64,000 nucleotides of DNA from UBA7330 sp965243485 (GTDB taxonomy: Bacteria; Bacteroidota; Bacteroidia; Cytophagales; Cyclobacteriaceae). A program made the translations under genes and the position numbers. The notes beneath the pieces are model-generated. The model was given only the letters and a program-made list of their open reading frames with translations. It was not told the DNA's origin and ran no database searches. Positions within the stretch are counted from its first letter, which is position 1. Every line of letters begins with the position of its first letter. The stretch is from assembly GCA_965243485.1 (NCBI GenBank), contig CBDEVP010000001.1, forward strand, positions 2,604,001 to 2,668,000, read 5' to 3'. Positions 38,535-48,102 of this stretch are shown here, in pieces.

Positions 38535-39323
38535 TTACAAATTCCGCTGTCTCAGGGCTTCGAAGGTCACAATTGCGGCTGCATTTGAGATGTTCAGGCT
38601 GTCTATTTTGCCTGTCATGGGGATTTTTATGCTGAAATCCGAGTTTTTCTTCCAGAAATCTGAAAGTCCGGTTGATTCTGCTCCCAAAAGGATGGCAATG
38701 CCTCCCGAAAAGGTGACCTGAGTATATTCCTTATCTGTCTCAGGCAGAGTGGCAAACGATCTGATATTATTATTTATCATGAAGCTTTTAAGCTCCACAT
38801 TGGTACAGACTGCAGTGGGTACAGTAAAAAGGCACCCCAGACTGGCCCGGATAATATTCGGATTAAAGAGGTCAGTGGCCGGATCGCAAAGTATGAGGCC
38901 GTCTACACCTGCTGCGTCTGCCGTTCTCAGTACAGCACCAATATTCCCTGGTTTTTCGACCTGCTCGATCACCAGGTAGAAAGGGTCCTTCATTGGTTTT
39001 AGCTGATCCAGTTTTTTTGCCGGTGTTCGTGCAAGTGCCAGTATGCCGCCGGTACTGCCCCTGTAGGCGATTTTATCATAGATTTCCGTAGTAATAGAAT
39101 AAACAGGTAATTCCCTAAACTGAATGGGGTACCGAGGATCCCGAACAAAGATTTCCTCGCAAACATACATTTCAAGGAGCTGTATCTGCCCCTGCTGTGC
39201 CAGTGAGATCTCCCGTACCCCTTCGATCAGGAAGGTTCCGGTCTTCTTTCTTTCCCTGGGTTTCTGGAGTGCGACCAGCTGCTTTACTTTCGCGTTTTGA
39301 GTACTTGTGATCTTCAAGGACAT
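38535..39323 (-). CDS. SpoU/TrmH family RNA 2'-O-methyltransferase
   Basis: 262 residues. The frame is open upstream to 39401, but similarity begins at MSLKITSTQNAKVKQL and the ATG at 39323 directly follows the stop of the lipoprotein gene (TAA-T-ATG), so that start is used. The N-terminal substrate-binding region precedes a knotted SpoU domain with VIEQVEKPGNIGAVLRTADA (motif 1), AILLGAESTGLS (motif 2) and IPMTGKIDSLNISNAAAIVTFEA (motif 3). It probably methylates rRNA or tRNA ribose using S-adenosylmethionine; the target cannot be told. Confidence 0.9.
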   Translation of the reverse strand: MSLKITSTQNAKVKQLVALQKPRERKKTGTFLIEGVREISLAQQGQIQLLEMYVCEEIFVRDPRYPIQFRELPVYSITTEIYDKIAYRGSTGGILALARTPAKKLDQLKPMKDPFYLVIEQVEKPGNIGAVLRTADAAGVDGLILCDPATDLFNPNIIRASLGCLFTVPTAVCTNVELKSFMINNNIRSFATLPETDKEYTQVTFSGGIAILLGAESTGLSDFWKKNSDFSIKIPMTGKIDSLNISNAAAIVTFEALRQRNL

Positions 39324-39324
39324 A

Positions 39325-39954
39325 TTACCTGATTTTTTCCACCCGGATCCAAACCATGTAAGGGACCGGGATTCTGAGTGCTTCATCAAAGCCCAGACCA
39401 ATCAGCCGGGATGGTTCCACAAATCCTACCTTTTCTATGCTATAGCCACTCGCTCTATAGCCAAAATCTTTTAGTAAGCCATCAAGAGGATAAACTTCAT
39501 TTTTCATCATGACCTCTTCAACGAGCCTGTAATCTACATCTTCGCCACTATTAAGCAATTGATCACCCCAAAGGCCTGAACTTGAGAATGCCTGAATATG
39601 GCTGGTAAGAATATCATTGTATTCCAGGGGATAACCCACATTGATGGATGTAAGCCGGGTTGCAATTTCTTTTTCGGCCTCCGCCCAAAGTCGGTCAAGT
39701 ACCGGCAAGGCAGGCTTCAGCATTTCCTGCGACTCCGGGGTCCTGAAACGCAAGGTGTGGTAAAACGAACTGTCTTTGTCTTTAGTGAAGGTAATGCTGT
39801 ATCCTGCAGAATCATTGATCTCAAAATCAACTGGTGTTTCTTCAAAAGAAAACTCTACCTCCATGGAGTCACGGGACGATTGATTTTCAGTTTGATTGGG
39901 AGATTTGCACGCATCAACCAATAGGGTAAATAGTATCAGCCAAAAGTATTTCAT
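39325..39954 (-). CDS. Lipoprotein of unknown function
   Basis: 209 residues. The N-terminus (MKYFWLILFTLLVDAC, Cys16) is a lipoprotein signal. The mature part has a negatively charged start and a mixed alpha/beta remainder with no recognised family; the ending IPVPYMVWIRVEKIR is strand-like. Its stop is 1 bp before the start of the methyltransferase gene, so the two share a transcript, a common arrangement that need not mean related function. Confidence 0.65.
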   Translation of the reverse strand: MKYFWLILFTLLVDACKSPNQTENQSSRDSMEVEFSFEETPVDFEINDSAGYSITFTKDKDSSFYHTLRFRTPESQEMLKPALPVLDRLWAEAEKEIATRLTSINVGYPLEYNDILTSHIQAFSSSGLWGDQLLNSGEDVDYRLVEEVMMKNEVYPLDGLLKDFGYRASGYSIEKVGFVEPSRLIGLGFDEALRIPVPYMVWIRVEKIR

Positions 39955-40056
39955 GACACCGGATCATTTTATTATTCACGTAAGAAAGATAATGTCTTTA
40001 CTATACGCTTTTGATGGCCTAAATTTCCATAAATTATCCTTTAAATAGAAAGCGTG

Positions 40057-40581
40057 ATGAATCTGGAAGTGCGACCGATGTTAAAGGAAGAGATCCCGGT
40101 TGTCTTGGATTACTTTTTGAATTCTCCCGAATCCTATCTGAGAAAAATGGGTGTGGAGCCTGCGCTCTTGCCTCAGAGAGAGGAGTGGAAAAATGCCTTG
40201 TGGAAGGACCTTGAAAGGCCCGACACAGAAAGAGAGTTCTTCTATCTTGCATGGCTTCAGGAAAATGAACTGATCGGGCATACCAACATCAACAAGATCA
40301 GGTATGGAAAAGATGCTTTTATGCACCTACATGTATGGCCTGAGATCCTGAGGAGAAAAGGCATGGGTACACGTCTGGTAAGAATGAGTCTGCCGATCTA
40401 CTTTGAACGGTTCAGGCTCAGGCATCTCTTTTGTGAACCCAATGCCGATAATGATCCGCCAAACAGAACCCTGATCAAAGCAGGTTTTGAATTTATGGGG
40501 TCAGAGGAAAAGGTACCGGGTTACATCAATTTTTATCAAAAGGTAAATACCTATATGATCAAAAAGGAGCGGGTATTCTAA
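40057..40581 (+). CDS. GNAT family N-acetyltransferase
   Basis: 174 residues using the ATG at 40057; a GTG at 40054 is an equal choice. The GNAT fold is shown by the acetyl-CoA-binding segment MHLHVWPEILRRKGMGTRLV (R/Q-x-x-G-x-G/A form, here RKGMGT) and the C-terminal NDPPNRTLIKAGFEFMGSEEK. The substrate is unknown. It is divergent from the lipoprotein gene and 33 bp upstream of the phosphotriesterase-like gene. Confidence 0.82.
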   Translation: MNLEVRPMLKEEIPVVLDYFLNSPESYLRKMGVEPALLPQREEWKNALWKDLERPDTEREFFYLAWLQENELIGHTNINKIRYGKDAFMHLHVWPEILRRKGMGTRLVRMSLPIYFERFRLRHLFCEPNADNDPPNRTLIKAGFEFMGSEEKVPGYINFYQKVNTYMIKKERVF

Positions 40582-40614
40582 GTATTTCCGTGCCAAAATA
40601 TGTATCTTTTGATC

Positions 40615-41598
40615 ATGACCAGATACACTGTTTATCTAGCACTTTTACTGATCTGGGGATGTGAGGCTCCTCAAAAGGGGATGTATACAGCATCTGGTGT
40701 AATCTCCATGGAGGATATGGGTTTCACCCTTACCCATGAGCACATCATGTCCAACTTCGGGGCTCCTGTTGATTCGACCAGTTATTACCGGGAGGAACTA
40801 CTTCTTGCTCAGGTAATACCCTACCTGCAAGAGCTAAGAAGTCGGGGTGTGGTTACCATATTTGATTGTACCACTCAATATTTTGGAAGGAGGGTAGATC
40901 TACTGAGCAAGATGTCGGAAGCCAGCGGGATCAATATCATCACCAATACTGGCATTTACGGAGCTGCAAATGACCGATACATACCGGAGTATGCTTATGA
41001 GCAGGATCCGGATCAAATTGCTGAGGCATGGATCACGGAGTTCGAGAGTGGGATAGAAGGATCAGGGATAAAACCCGGGTTCATAAAGCTTGCATTTGAT
41101 GGAGGTACACCCTCTGAGATCGATAAGAAGCTTTTTGAAGCAGGTGCAATCACACATTTGGCCACGGGATTAACGATGGCCGTTCATACCTCCAGCAATA
41201 CGGAAGCTGCCGACATGCAACTACAGATCCTGGATGAATACGGAGTAAGTCCCGGGGCCTGGGTCTGGGTCCACGCCTATGGAGTAGAAGATATCAGCAA
41301 ATTGATTGAAACAGCAAGAAAAGGAGCCTGGATATCACTGGATGCTGTGAAGGAAAGTAATTACCGGGAATATGTAGAAAAGCTAAAAGTATTTAAGGAG
41401 AATGATCTGCTCCACAAGGTTTTGCTCTCACATGATGGAAATGGTTTTCCCAGGGGAGGAGCCATCCGGCCCTTCCAGGCCATACCCGGGCAGCTGATAC
41501 CAGCACTGCTTGAGCAAGGATTTTCACAGGACGAGGTTGATCAGCTAATGATAAGAAATCCGGCGAATGCCTTTGGAATAAAAGTTCGAAGAAAATGA
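40615..41598 (+). CDS. Phosphotriesterase-family lipoprotein
   Basis: 327 residues from the ATG at 40615, which gives a proper lipoprotein signal (LLLIWGC, Cys16); an upstream ATG at 40600 is possible. The PTE-type binuclear metal site is complete: His41/His43 in THEHI, carbamylatable Lys158 in GFIKLA, His191, His220 in WVHAYG and Asp274 in LSHDG. Natural substrates of such proteins are usually lactones or esters rather than phosphotriesters. The enzyme should sit on the periplasmic side of a membrane. The TIM-barrel isomerase follows 19 bp downstream and may act in the same pathway. Confidence 0.85.
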   Translation: MTRYTVYLALLLIWGCEAPQKGMYTASGVISMEDMGFTLTHEHIMSNFGAPVDSTSYYREELLLAQVIPYLQELRSRGVVTIFDCTTQYFGRRVDLLSKMSEASGINIITNTGIYGAANDRYIPEYAYEQDPDQIAEAWITEFESGIEGSGIKPGFIKLAFDGGTPSEIDKKLFEAGAITHLATGLTMAVHTSSNTEAADMQLQILDEYGVSPGAWVWVHAYGVEDISKLIETARKGAWISLDAVKESNYREYVEKLKVFKENDLLHKVLLSHDGNGFPRGGAIRPFQAIPGQLIPALLEQGFSQDEVDQLMIRNPANAFGIKVRRK

Positions 41599-41617
41599 TG
41601 ACAACAACGATAACTTA

Positions 41618-42505
41618 ATGACAATGATAAGAAGAAAGATGCTCAAAAGTATCGCCATTGCACCGGCCCTGACGGCAACAGCTTTTACACTCCCAAATCC
41701 ACCTGAGCAGAAAAGGGTTCAATTCAGTGTGAATGCCTATTCATTCAATGACTTACTGGAGAGCGGAGAAATGAACTTCGATGATATGATGGAGTATGCG
41801 GCAGAGATCGGGCTGGATGCAGTTGACCTAACCGGTTATTATTTTTCATCTTACCCTGAAGTCCCTGAGGATACTGAACTATTCAGGTTGAAGCGAAAGG
41901 CCTTATCTCTTGGACTGGACATTCCCTGGACTGGTGTCAGAAATAATTTCTGTAATCCCGATAGGGCTTCAAGGGATCAGGACATTGAGCACATTGATCA
42001 ATGGCTGACGGTCTCACAAAAACTCGGGGCCACCTTCATGCGAATTTTTGCCGGGAAGGGGGATTATTCCGGATATACAAAAGATCAGGTGAAAGAATGG
42101 ATGGTAAAGGATCTGAAAACCTGTGCGAACCTGGCAGAGAAAGCCGGGGTGATTGCCGGGCTTCAGCATCACAATGACTTTCTGTTCAAAGCCGATGAGG
42201 TCATTGATATGCTGGGAAGGGTAAATCATCCGTGGCTGGGATTGCTCCTGGATTGTGGCAGTTTGGATGATCCTGATCCATATGCAGAGATCGCAAAACT
42301 TGCACCGTATGCTGATTACTGGTTTGTAAAAGAGCATGTAAGACAAAATGGGAAGAGAGTACCAGTAGATATGAAAAAGATCTCAGATATCCTTAAGAAG
42401 GAAAATTATCGGGGATATATATCTTTCGAAAGCCTTTCTGATGGAGACCCGAGGCAGATTGTACAGGACATGCTGAATGCTTTCCGGCGGGCTTACTCGG
42501 CATAA
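41618..42505 (+). CDS. Exported sugar phosphate isomerase/epimerase-like TIM barrel
   Basis: 295 residues. The N-terminus IRRKMLKSIAIAPALTATAFT looks like a Tat-type or Sec signal. The barrel matches the AP-endonuclease-2/xylose-isomerase-like superfamily: NAYSFNDLLESGEMNFDDMM, GLQHHNDF, GLLLDCGSL, YWFVKEHV and GYISFES with the usual Glu. These are epimerases, isomerases or keto-sugar lyases; such exported forms sit with DUF1080 and oxidoreductases in glycoside pathways. The gene overlaps the convergent receiver gene by 13 bp (42493-42505). Confidence 0.8.
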   Translation: MTMIRRKMLKSIAIAPALTATAFTLPNPPEQKRVQFSVNAYSFNDLLESGEMNFDDMMEYAAEIGLDAVDLTGYYFSSYPEVPEDTELFRLKRKALSLGLDIPWTGVRNNFCNPDRASRDQDIEHIDQWLTVSQKLGATFMRIFAGKGDYSGYTKDQVKEWMVKDLKTCANLAEKAGVIAGLQHHNDFLFKADEVIDMLGRVNHPWLGLLLDCGSLDDPDPYAEIAKLAPYADYWFVKEHVRQNGKRVPVDMKKISDILKKENYRGYISFESLSDGDPRQIVQDMLNAFRRAYSA

Positions 42506-42870
42506 TTGGTTTTAAGGATGTCATCCATTTTCCTCAGGATCACCTCTTCCGCATAGGGTTTAAAGGTCGCTGCTGAATTTTCTATGGCTTCAATGGCGGA
42601 TATCGAATCCGAATCACTCAGAGCAGTAAGAAAGACAATAGGAATATTCGAAACATCGCGCAATTCACGTGCAGCCTCCAATCCGTTCTTGGTTCCGTTC
42701 AGCATGATATCCAGCAGGATCAGGTGCGGCTTTTTGCTTTCACAAAGTGCCAGCAGCTCATCGGCAGAGTCAAATTTACCCACACTCTCAAAGCCCCTGG
42801 AGATGATCATCATTTCCAGTGCAGTGGATGAAATAAGGTTGTCTTCAATGATCAGAACTTTCTTCTTCAT
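42493..42870 (-). CDS. Stand-alone response-regulator receiver protein
   Basis: 125 residues, receiver domain only. The phosphorylation site is complete: Asp10, Asp54 (LLDIM), Thr82 and Lys104 (KPY). There is no output domain, so it works by protein contact. Its ATG overlaps the kinase stop (ATGA, 42867-42870), making it the cognate receiver of that kinase. The 3' end overlaps the isomerase gene on the other strand by 13 bp. Confidence 0.9.
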   Translation of the reverse strand: MKKKVLIIEDNLISSTALEMMIISRGFESVGKFDSADELLALCESKKPHLILLDIMLNGTKNGLEAARELRDVSNIPIVFLTALSDSDSISAIEAIENSAATFKPYAEEVILRKMDDILKTNYAE

Positions 42871-45431
42871 TTGGATAGGGTATTTGCCGGAAATTCAATA
42901 ACATACTTTACGCCATGCTGAGTTTCCTGTTTCATCCGACCGCTTAACTGCTGCACAAGCAAATTGATCAGATCAAGTCCTGCAGAATGTTGGTCATCCT
43001 TGTTCTTGGTCTTTATTCCTTTGCCTTCATCGCGGATAACAAATTCTATTTCATCCTTCACTTTTTTTAGCGAGAGATAGATGGGGCCGCCGGCACCTGG
43101 TTCATAGGCATATTTGATGGCATTGAGCATGATCTCATTGGTGAGCAGGCCCAGGATCAAGATCCTGTCGACCGGTAAGACAACATGCTCGATCTCCAAA
43201 GTGGTGGGATAGTTGGAGCCATCGGTGGTATAGGTTGTGACTAATGAGACAATGAGATCTTCGAGATAATTTTTAACGTCCAGTTGATCAAATTCCTCCA
43301 TTTTGAGCAATTGATCATGAGTTTTGGCAATGGTATTGATCCTTGATTTGGTTTCTTTGATGTATTCGATCAAATTCTGATCCCCGGTTGTCTTTGATTT
43401 AATGTAAAGGAGATTCGAAATCAGGTTCAGATTATTTTTGATCCTGTGATGCAGCTCCTTCAGCAGCGTATTCTTGGCATCCAGGGCTTGTTGTAGCTTT
43501 TCTTCTTTTTCTACAAATTCTGTTATGTCGATGTTTATCCCTATCAGCTTTATCACCTGGCCGTCGCTGTTGATGATAGGTGCCCCGGAGGCCAGGATAT
43601 ACCTGATAGTATCCGGTGTGGGTCTTATCCTGAATCTGATATTTTCGACACTTTTACCTTCATAGAGCTTTTGAAACTCATCAAATGCTCTCGTAGCATC
43701 AGCTTCATGCAGCTTATCTGTCCATCCGTTTACCTGATTGTTAAACTCTTCCCTGGTGATGTTATAGATGCCGAGGATCACATCATTCCAATCCAGTATT
43801 TCCTGCCGGATATCATAGGTCCAAACACCGAGTTTCGCACTATCCACAGCCAGCTCCAGTTGCCGGTTAATTTCCAAAAGCCTGTTCTCTGTATGTTTTT
43901 GCTTAGTGATATCGAGGATCAATGTGTCCCATAGATAGCTTCCATCCTCCAGTTTTTTGGGAATCCCCCTGCCATTCAGCCATTTTATTTTGCCACTTTT
44001 GGTTTTGATGCGCCATTCATGGTCCCAAAAGGCCATTTTTTCCATCGATACCCTGATAGAATTTTGCATACCCGGAAGATCTTCAGGGAGAACTGGTGCC
44101 CATAACTTATTGACGTTTTTGAGGGCCTGTTTTTTGGGTACTTCCCAAAGCTCGATAACCTGATCGCTTATGTATGGCAATTCTTCGCTACCATCAGTAT
44201 TGATTTTATATTGCAGCAAGGCACCCGGGATGCTATTGGCCAGATTGCTGATCCTTTCTTCATTGCGCTTAATGAGGTTTTCTGACTTTTTGATCCTGGA
44301 GATATCAGAAAAGACAGTCACAAAAGCCGGTCTGCCTTTATAATTTATCGAGATTCCCGATTTCAATACTTCGACCGTGCGTCCCTTCATGGTCAATAAT
44401 TTTTCTTCAATGGCTTCAAGTTTAGTCGTCTCATTTCTTTGAAGCCGACCATACCTTTCCTTCACCATGTCCCTGTAATCCGGATGCACTATGTCAAGGA
44501 AGGTCTTGTTAATCAATGCTCCTTTCGGTTTTTCCTCAAGGATCCTGGCGGCGAATGAATTTCTGATCTTGATCTTACCATCCAAATGCAACAGGATGCC
44601 TACCGGCGCATTTTCTACCAGCGACCTGTATCTTTCCTCACTATCCTTGAGCTCTTTTTCAATTTCAATCTGCTGTGTCACATCCGTGAACGAAGTGACC
44701 GAGCCAAGCATTTGCTCATCAATGCCCTTTACAGGGTCAGAATTGATGGATATGACTCTCCGGGACTTTGCGCTCACATGCACATTCATCAGGAAATTAC
44801 TGACCGGTCTCCCGGTTTGAAGGGACACCATACCCGGGTGATCTTTGCCTTCCAGCGGACTGCCATCCATTTTAAGGGCTTTCCATCTGGGATCATACGA
44901 ATCTTTTCCCAGCAGTTGCTTTTTTGTAAGGCCCAGGATCCTGGCGGCTGAGTCATTGGCCAAAAAAATCTTCCCTGATCGATCCTGTACGACGATGCCT
45001 TCCTGAAGCGCGTTGATCACTGATAAATACAGTTCTTCATTCCCTCTGGTCCGGGCTGAATTCCGAACTTCAGATTCATTATGAGCTTTCTTTTCGGATT
45101 TCAGTGTGAGTAGAAAGGTAATCCCGTTGGCTTTCCCTTTTTCGTCAAAAACCTTCATCACCGACCGGCAACGTATATCATGTCCATATATGGTTTGGAG
45201 CTCAAAATCATCAGCTGATTTCTTATCCCGAATAACATCCCTCATTGCTTTTTTAATCCTGTCCAGGCTATTTTCTGATTTGATCTCAAAACCCGGCCAG
45301 GGATCACCGATGCGAATGCTCGTACCTTTATGATCATGAATCCAATCGTGGTAGCCCTGATCAAACCCGGAATATTCCAGTTTGTCATTGAGAGAAAACA
45401 TCATGTGCATATCGGCAAAGATTTTCTTCAT
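42867..45431 (-). CDS. Multi-PAS sensor histidine kinase (HisKA_2 type)
   Basis: 854 residues with no clear transmembrane helix, so probably soluble. About five PAS-type sensor domains in series (near 1-115, 130-255, 260-385, 390-510, 515-640) are recognised by repeated patterns such as INALQEGIVVQDRSGKIF and VTSFTDVTQQIE. Next come the dimerisation helix with phospho-acceptor KELHHRIKNNLN (about 655) and an HATPase domain (NEIMLNAIKYAY, DEGKGI). The HisKA_2 class pairs with receivers rather than transcription factors, which fits the single-domain receiver overlapping its 3' end. Confidence 0.88.
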   Translation of the reverse strand: MKKIFADMHMMFSLNDKLEYSGFDQGYHDWIHDHKGTSIRIGDPWPGFEIKSENSLDRIKKAMRDVIRDKKSADDFELQTIYGHDIRCRSVMKVFDEKGKANGITFLLTLKSEKKAHNESEVRNSARTRGNEELYLSVINALQEGIVVQDRSGKIFLANDSAARILGLTKKQLLGKDSYDPRWKALKMDGSPLEGKDHPGMVSLQTGRPVSNFLMNVHVSAKSRRVISINSDPVKGIDEQMLGSVTSFTDVTQQIEIEKELKDSEERYRSLVENAPVGILLHLDGKIKIRNSFAARILEEKPKGALINKTFLDIVHPDYRDMVKERYGRLQRNETTKLEAIEEKLLTMKGRTVEVLKSGISINYKGRPAFVTVFSDISRIKKSENLIKRNEERISNLANSIPGALLQYKINTDGSEELPYISDQVIELWEVPKKQALKNVNKLWAPVLPEDLPGMQNSIRVSMEKMAFWDHEWRIKTKSGKIKWLNGRGIPKKLEDGSYLWDTLILDITKQKHTENRLLEINRQLELAVDSAKLGVWTYDIRQEILDWNDVILGIYNITREEFNNQVNGWTDKLHEADATRAFDEFQKLYEGKSVENIRFRIRPTPDTIRYILASGAPIINSDGQVIKLIGINIDITEFVEKEEKLQQALDAKNTLLKELHHRIKNNLNLISNLLYIKSKTTGDQNLIEYIKETKSRINTIAKTHDQLLKMEEFDQLDVKNYLEDLIVSLVTTYTTDGSNYPTTLEIEHVVLPVDRILILGLLTNEIMLNAIKYAYEPGAGGPIYLSLKKVKDEIEFVIRDEGKGIKTKNKDDQHSAGLDLINLLVQQLSGRMKQETQHGVKYVIEFPANTLSK

Positions 45432-45569
45432 ACCTGATCATGATGGGCGGTCAGCGGTGACAGTCTTATATTATTATAGAACCTGTAAATCGAGAATTAT
45501 TTAGGTAATCCTCCAATAGATGATAAATTTAATGACTAAATCAAATAATCGACACATAATGCGTCATTT

Positions 45570-47444
45570 ATGATATTAATAAAGCGGCATACCAACTTCT
45601 TTTTACTCCTGGTGATCATAGTCATTTCTTTTTCAGCCTGTGACACTTCTACGAGGCAACGATCATTGCCTAACATTGTCTGGATCACCTCAGAGGACAA
45701 TTCCAAACACTATTTCTCCATGTTTGATGACAATGGCGTGGCGACACCAAACATCGCATCCATTGCTCAGAATGGCGTGATGTTCACCAGGGCGTTTTCC
45801 AATGCGCCGGTATGCAGTGTGGCCCGCTCCGCGATTATCTCTGGATGCTATGGACCGCGAACTTTCTCCCAATTCCATCGAAGACTTGAATTGGTGCCAT
45901 TGCCTGACTCGCTGCAGATGTTTCCTTATTACCTGAGGAAGGCAGGCTACTATACCACCAATAACCGCAAGGAAGACTACAATTTTATCAAAGGAGAAGA
46001 GGTCTGGGACGAATCATCCGGAGAAGCTTCATGGAGAAACCGGGAGGAAGGGCAACCCTTTTTTCACATTTCGAATTTCACGGTCTCACATGAATCGAGC
46101 CTTCATTTTTCAGAGGAGGAGATGAATAATAAGCCCACCAGCACCCCGTTGAATGCTTTTTCCATCCAACCCAACCATCCGAAGACGGATCTCTTCCGGT
46201 ACACCAATGCCTACTACAGAGACAGGATCGTTGAGATGGATCAAAAAGTCGGTGAAGTCCTGGCACAGCTGAAAGAAGATGGACTGATGGATGATACGTT
46301 CATCTTCTATTATGGCGATCATGGAGGCGTATTGCCCGGCAGCAAGGGTTATGTGTATGAAACAGGATTACATGTGCCCATGGTCGTGCATATCCCGAGA
46401 AATTATGCACATCTTGTCGAACTGGAACCGGGAAGCCAGACAGACGCCTTCGTCAACTTCATTGACCTGGCTCCGACGGTACTGAAACTGGCAGGCATTG
46501 AGATTCCCGAGGGGATGGATGGCAGACCGTTTCTCGGTCCGGAGATCGATGATCTGGAATTGTCTCAGCGGGAGGTCACCTTCAGCTATGCCGACCGGTT
46601 TGATGAGAAATACGACATGGTACGGGCGGTGCGAAAGGGAAAATACAAGTACATGAGGAACTACCAGCCATTTAATGTGGATGGACTGAGGAATAACTAT
46701 CGCTACAGGATGCTGGCCTACCAGGAATGGCTGACCCTGCATCAGGAAGGTGCGCTCAATGAAGTGGAAGATGCTTTCTTTCAATTCAAACCTGCGGAGG
46801 CGCTGTATGACATTGAAGCGGACCCTTTTGAAACTAAAAATCTGGCCAATGATCCACAATACCAGGCCACCGTCGTTGATTTGAGGTCTGAATTAAAGGA
46901 CTGGATCACTGGCATGCCGGATCTCTCCTTTTTCCCTGAATTTCATTTGGTGAACCATGCGGTGGAGAACCCGGCTTTGTTTGGTCAGCAAAACAAATCA
47001 AGAATCACAAAATACTTGGAGGTGGCTGACCTGAGCTTGCTTCCTTTTGCTACTGCCCAAAGCAACCTGGTGGAATCCCTGCAGAGCAATGATCCCTTTG
47101 TGAGGTACTGGGCCATCAATGCCGCCTGCAACTTCAGGGAAGAAGCGAGATCGCTCACACAAATGATAGAAAAGATCAGCAGGGAAGACGAACTGCTGAT
47201 CAACCGGACGATGGCTGCGGTATTCCTGGCGATTGCAGATGACCGATCTCCGGTTGAAGTGATGACAAGCTCACTCTATGCTTGTACGGATGCGGCGGAG
47301 GCCTTGCTGATGCTCAATTCAATTGTGCTGATGAATTCCTTTAACTATGATTATTCCTTTGATCTTGACATCAACAGCATTAAGCCGGTAGTAAAGGAGG
47401 ATCAGACGGTTCAGCGGAGGCTGGAATATTTGGGGATGATGTGA
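45570..47444 (+). CDS. Sulfatase lipoprotein with C-terminal helical extension
   Basis: 624 residues with a lipoprotein signal (FSACD, Cys24). The sulfatase core has NIVWITSEDN (metal site) and a formylglycine-like site Cys82-Ser-Val-Ala-Arg86, in which the third position is Val instead of the usual Pro or Ala. The second cluster is FYYGDHGGVLPGSKGYVYETGLHVPMVVHIPRN. The last 130 residues are helical, HEAT-like, with SLQSNDPFVRYWAINAACNF. It probably removes sulfate from a glycan. Whether the altered motif is matured is open. It is followed by 12 bp and an antisense short ORF. Confidence 0.82.
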   Translation: MILIKRHTNFFLLLVIIVISFSACDTSTRQRSLPNIVWITSEDNSKHYFSMFDDNGVATPNIASIAQNGVMFTRAFSNAPVCSVARSAIISGCYGPRTFSQFHRRLELVPLPDSLQMFPYYLRKAGYYTTNNRKEDYNFIKGEEVWDESSGEASWRNREEGQPFFHISNFTVSHESSLHFSEEEMNNKPTSTPLNAFSIQPNHPKTDLFRYTNAYYRDRIVEMDQKVGEVLAQLKEDGLMDDTFIFYYGDHGGVLPGSKGYVYETGLHVPMVVHIPRNYAHLVELEPGSQTDAFVNFIDLAPTVLKLAGIEIPEGMDGRPFLGPEIDDLELSQREVTFSYADRFDEKYDMVRAVRKGKYKYMRNYQPFNVDGLRNNYRYRMLAYQEWLTLHQEGALNEVEDAFFQFKPAEALYDIEADPFETKNLANDPQYQATVVDLRSELKDWITGMPDLSFFPEFHLVNHAVENPALFGQQNKSRITKYLEVADLSLLPFATAQSNLVESLQSNDPFVRYWAINAACNFREEARSLTQMIEKISREDELLINRTMAAVFLAIADDRSPVEVMTSSLYACTDAAEALLMLNSIVLMNSFNYDYSFDLDINSIKPVVKEDQTVQRRLEYLGMM

Positions 47445-47456
47445 GTGGGGGAAGTG

Positions 47457-47609
47457 TCACAAGCGGACGCTTGCGCCAATTGGGGGCTCCTTTGTCCTGG
47501 CTTCTATTTCCGCCTGAGTGATCAGTTGATCCATGCGTTGTAAGGTAGAGGCCTTTTGTGCCTTCATCAACCTTTCAATAAGTCCTAGTTTAAGTTTATC
47601 TGCTTTCAT
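47457..47609 (-). CDS. Short antitoxin-like orphan ORF
   Basis: 50 residues if started at MKADKLKLGLIERLMKAQKA; the frame is open upstream to 47684. The helical LKLGLIERLMKAQKASTLQRMDQL stretch resembles the N-terminal helices of small Bacteroidota antitoxin-like proteins that pair with RelE/ParE-type toxins. No toxin gene is beside it. It could be a remnant or a chance ORF. Confidence 0.3.
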   Translation of the reverse strand: MKADKLKLGLIERLMKAQKASTLQRMDQLITQAEIEARTKEPPIGASVRL

Positions 47610-47733
47610 TATTTCAAATTTACTTTCCGTCACATCGTCCTCTGCGAGAGACGATGTTTGAAGAATGGGTGTGGGAGGTGGCATTACCTACGCGCTCTCA
47701 TCACCTAATTTCTGCAGGTTTCATGAAGGGTAA

Positions 47734-48102
47734 CTAAATCTGTGCTGATTTCTTACGCCATAACCAATAGGAACCCAATAGTACTCCAATGGCAATGAAC
47801 ATGATAATCATTGCAGGCTCGAATCCACTGACCATCAGTCCGGAATAGGTAGCTCCCACCAGATCGAAGAATAGACCAGCATATGCCCACTCTTTCAGTC
47901 GCTTAAAATAGGGAAGAACCAGGACAATACATCCAGCCAGCTTTGCGACACCCAAAAAGGGGAGCAGGTATTCGGGGTACCCTAGATCGTTAAAAACAAG
48001 GACCCAATCCGGTGTTTTCACGATATTCATGATGGAACCGGGAATAAGGAAAAAAAGAATAAGGCCAATGGAGATCCAGTAATAGATGTTTAGATTTTTC
48101 AT
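47734..48102 (-). CDS. DoxX-like membrane protein
   Basis: 122 residues with four transmembrane helices and the DoxX-like features LGYPEYLLPFLGVAKLAGCIVLVLP and RLKEWAYAGLFFDLVGATYSG. This family (DoxX_2 type) is widespread and of uncertain role, sometimes linked to redox membrane complexes. The start is unambiguous, and a strong hairpin lies upstream at 48164-48194. Confidence 0.8.
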   Translation of the reverse strand: MKNLNIYYWISIGLILFFLIPGSIMNIVKTPDWVLVFNDLGYPEYLLPFLGVAKLAGCIVLVLPYFKRLKEWAYAGLFFDLVGATYSGLMVSGFEPAMIIMFIAIGVLLGSYWLWRKKSAQI

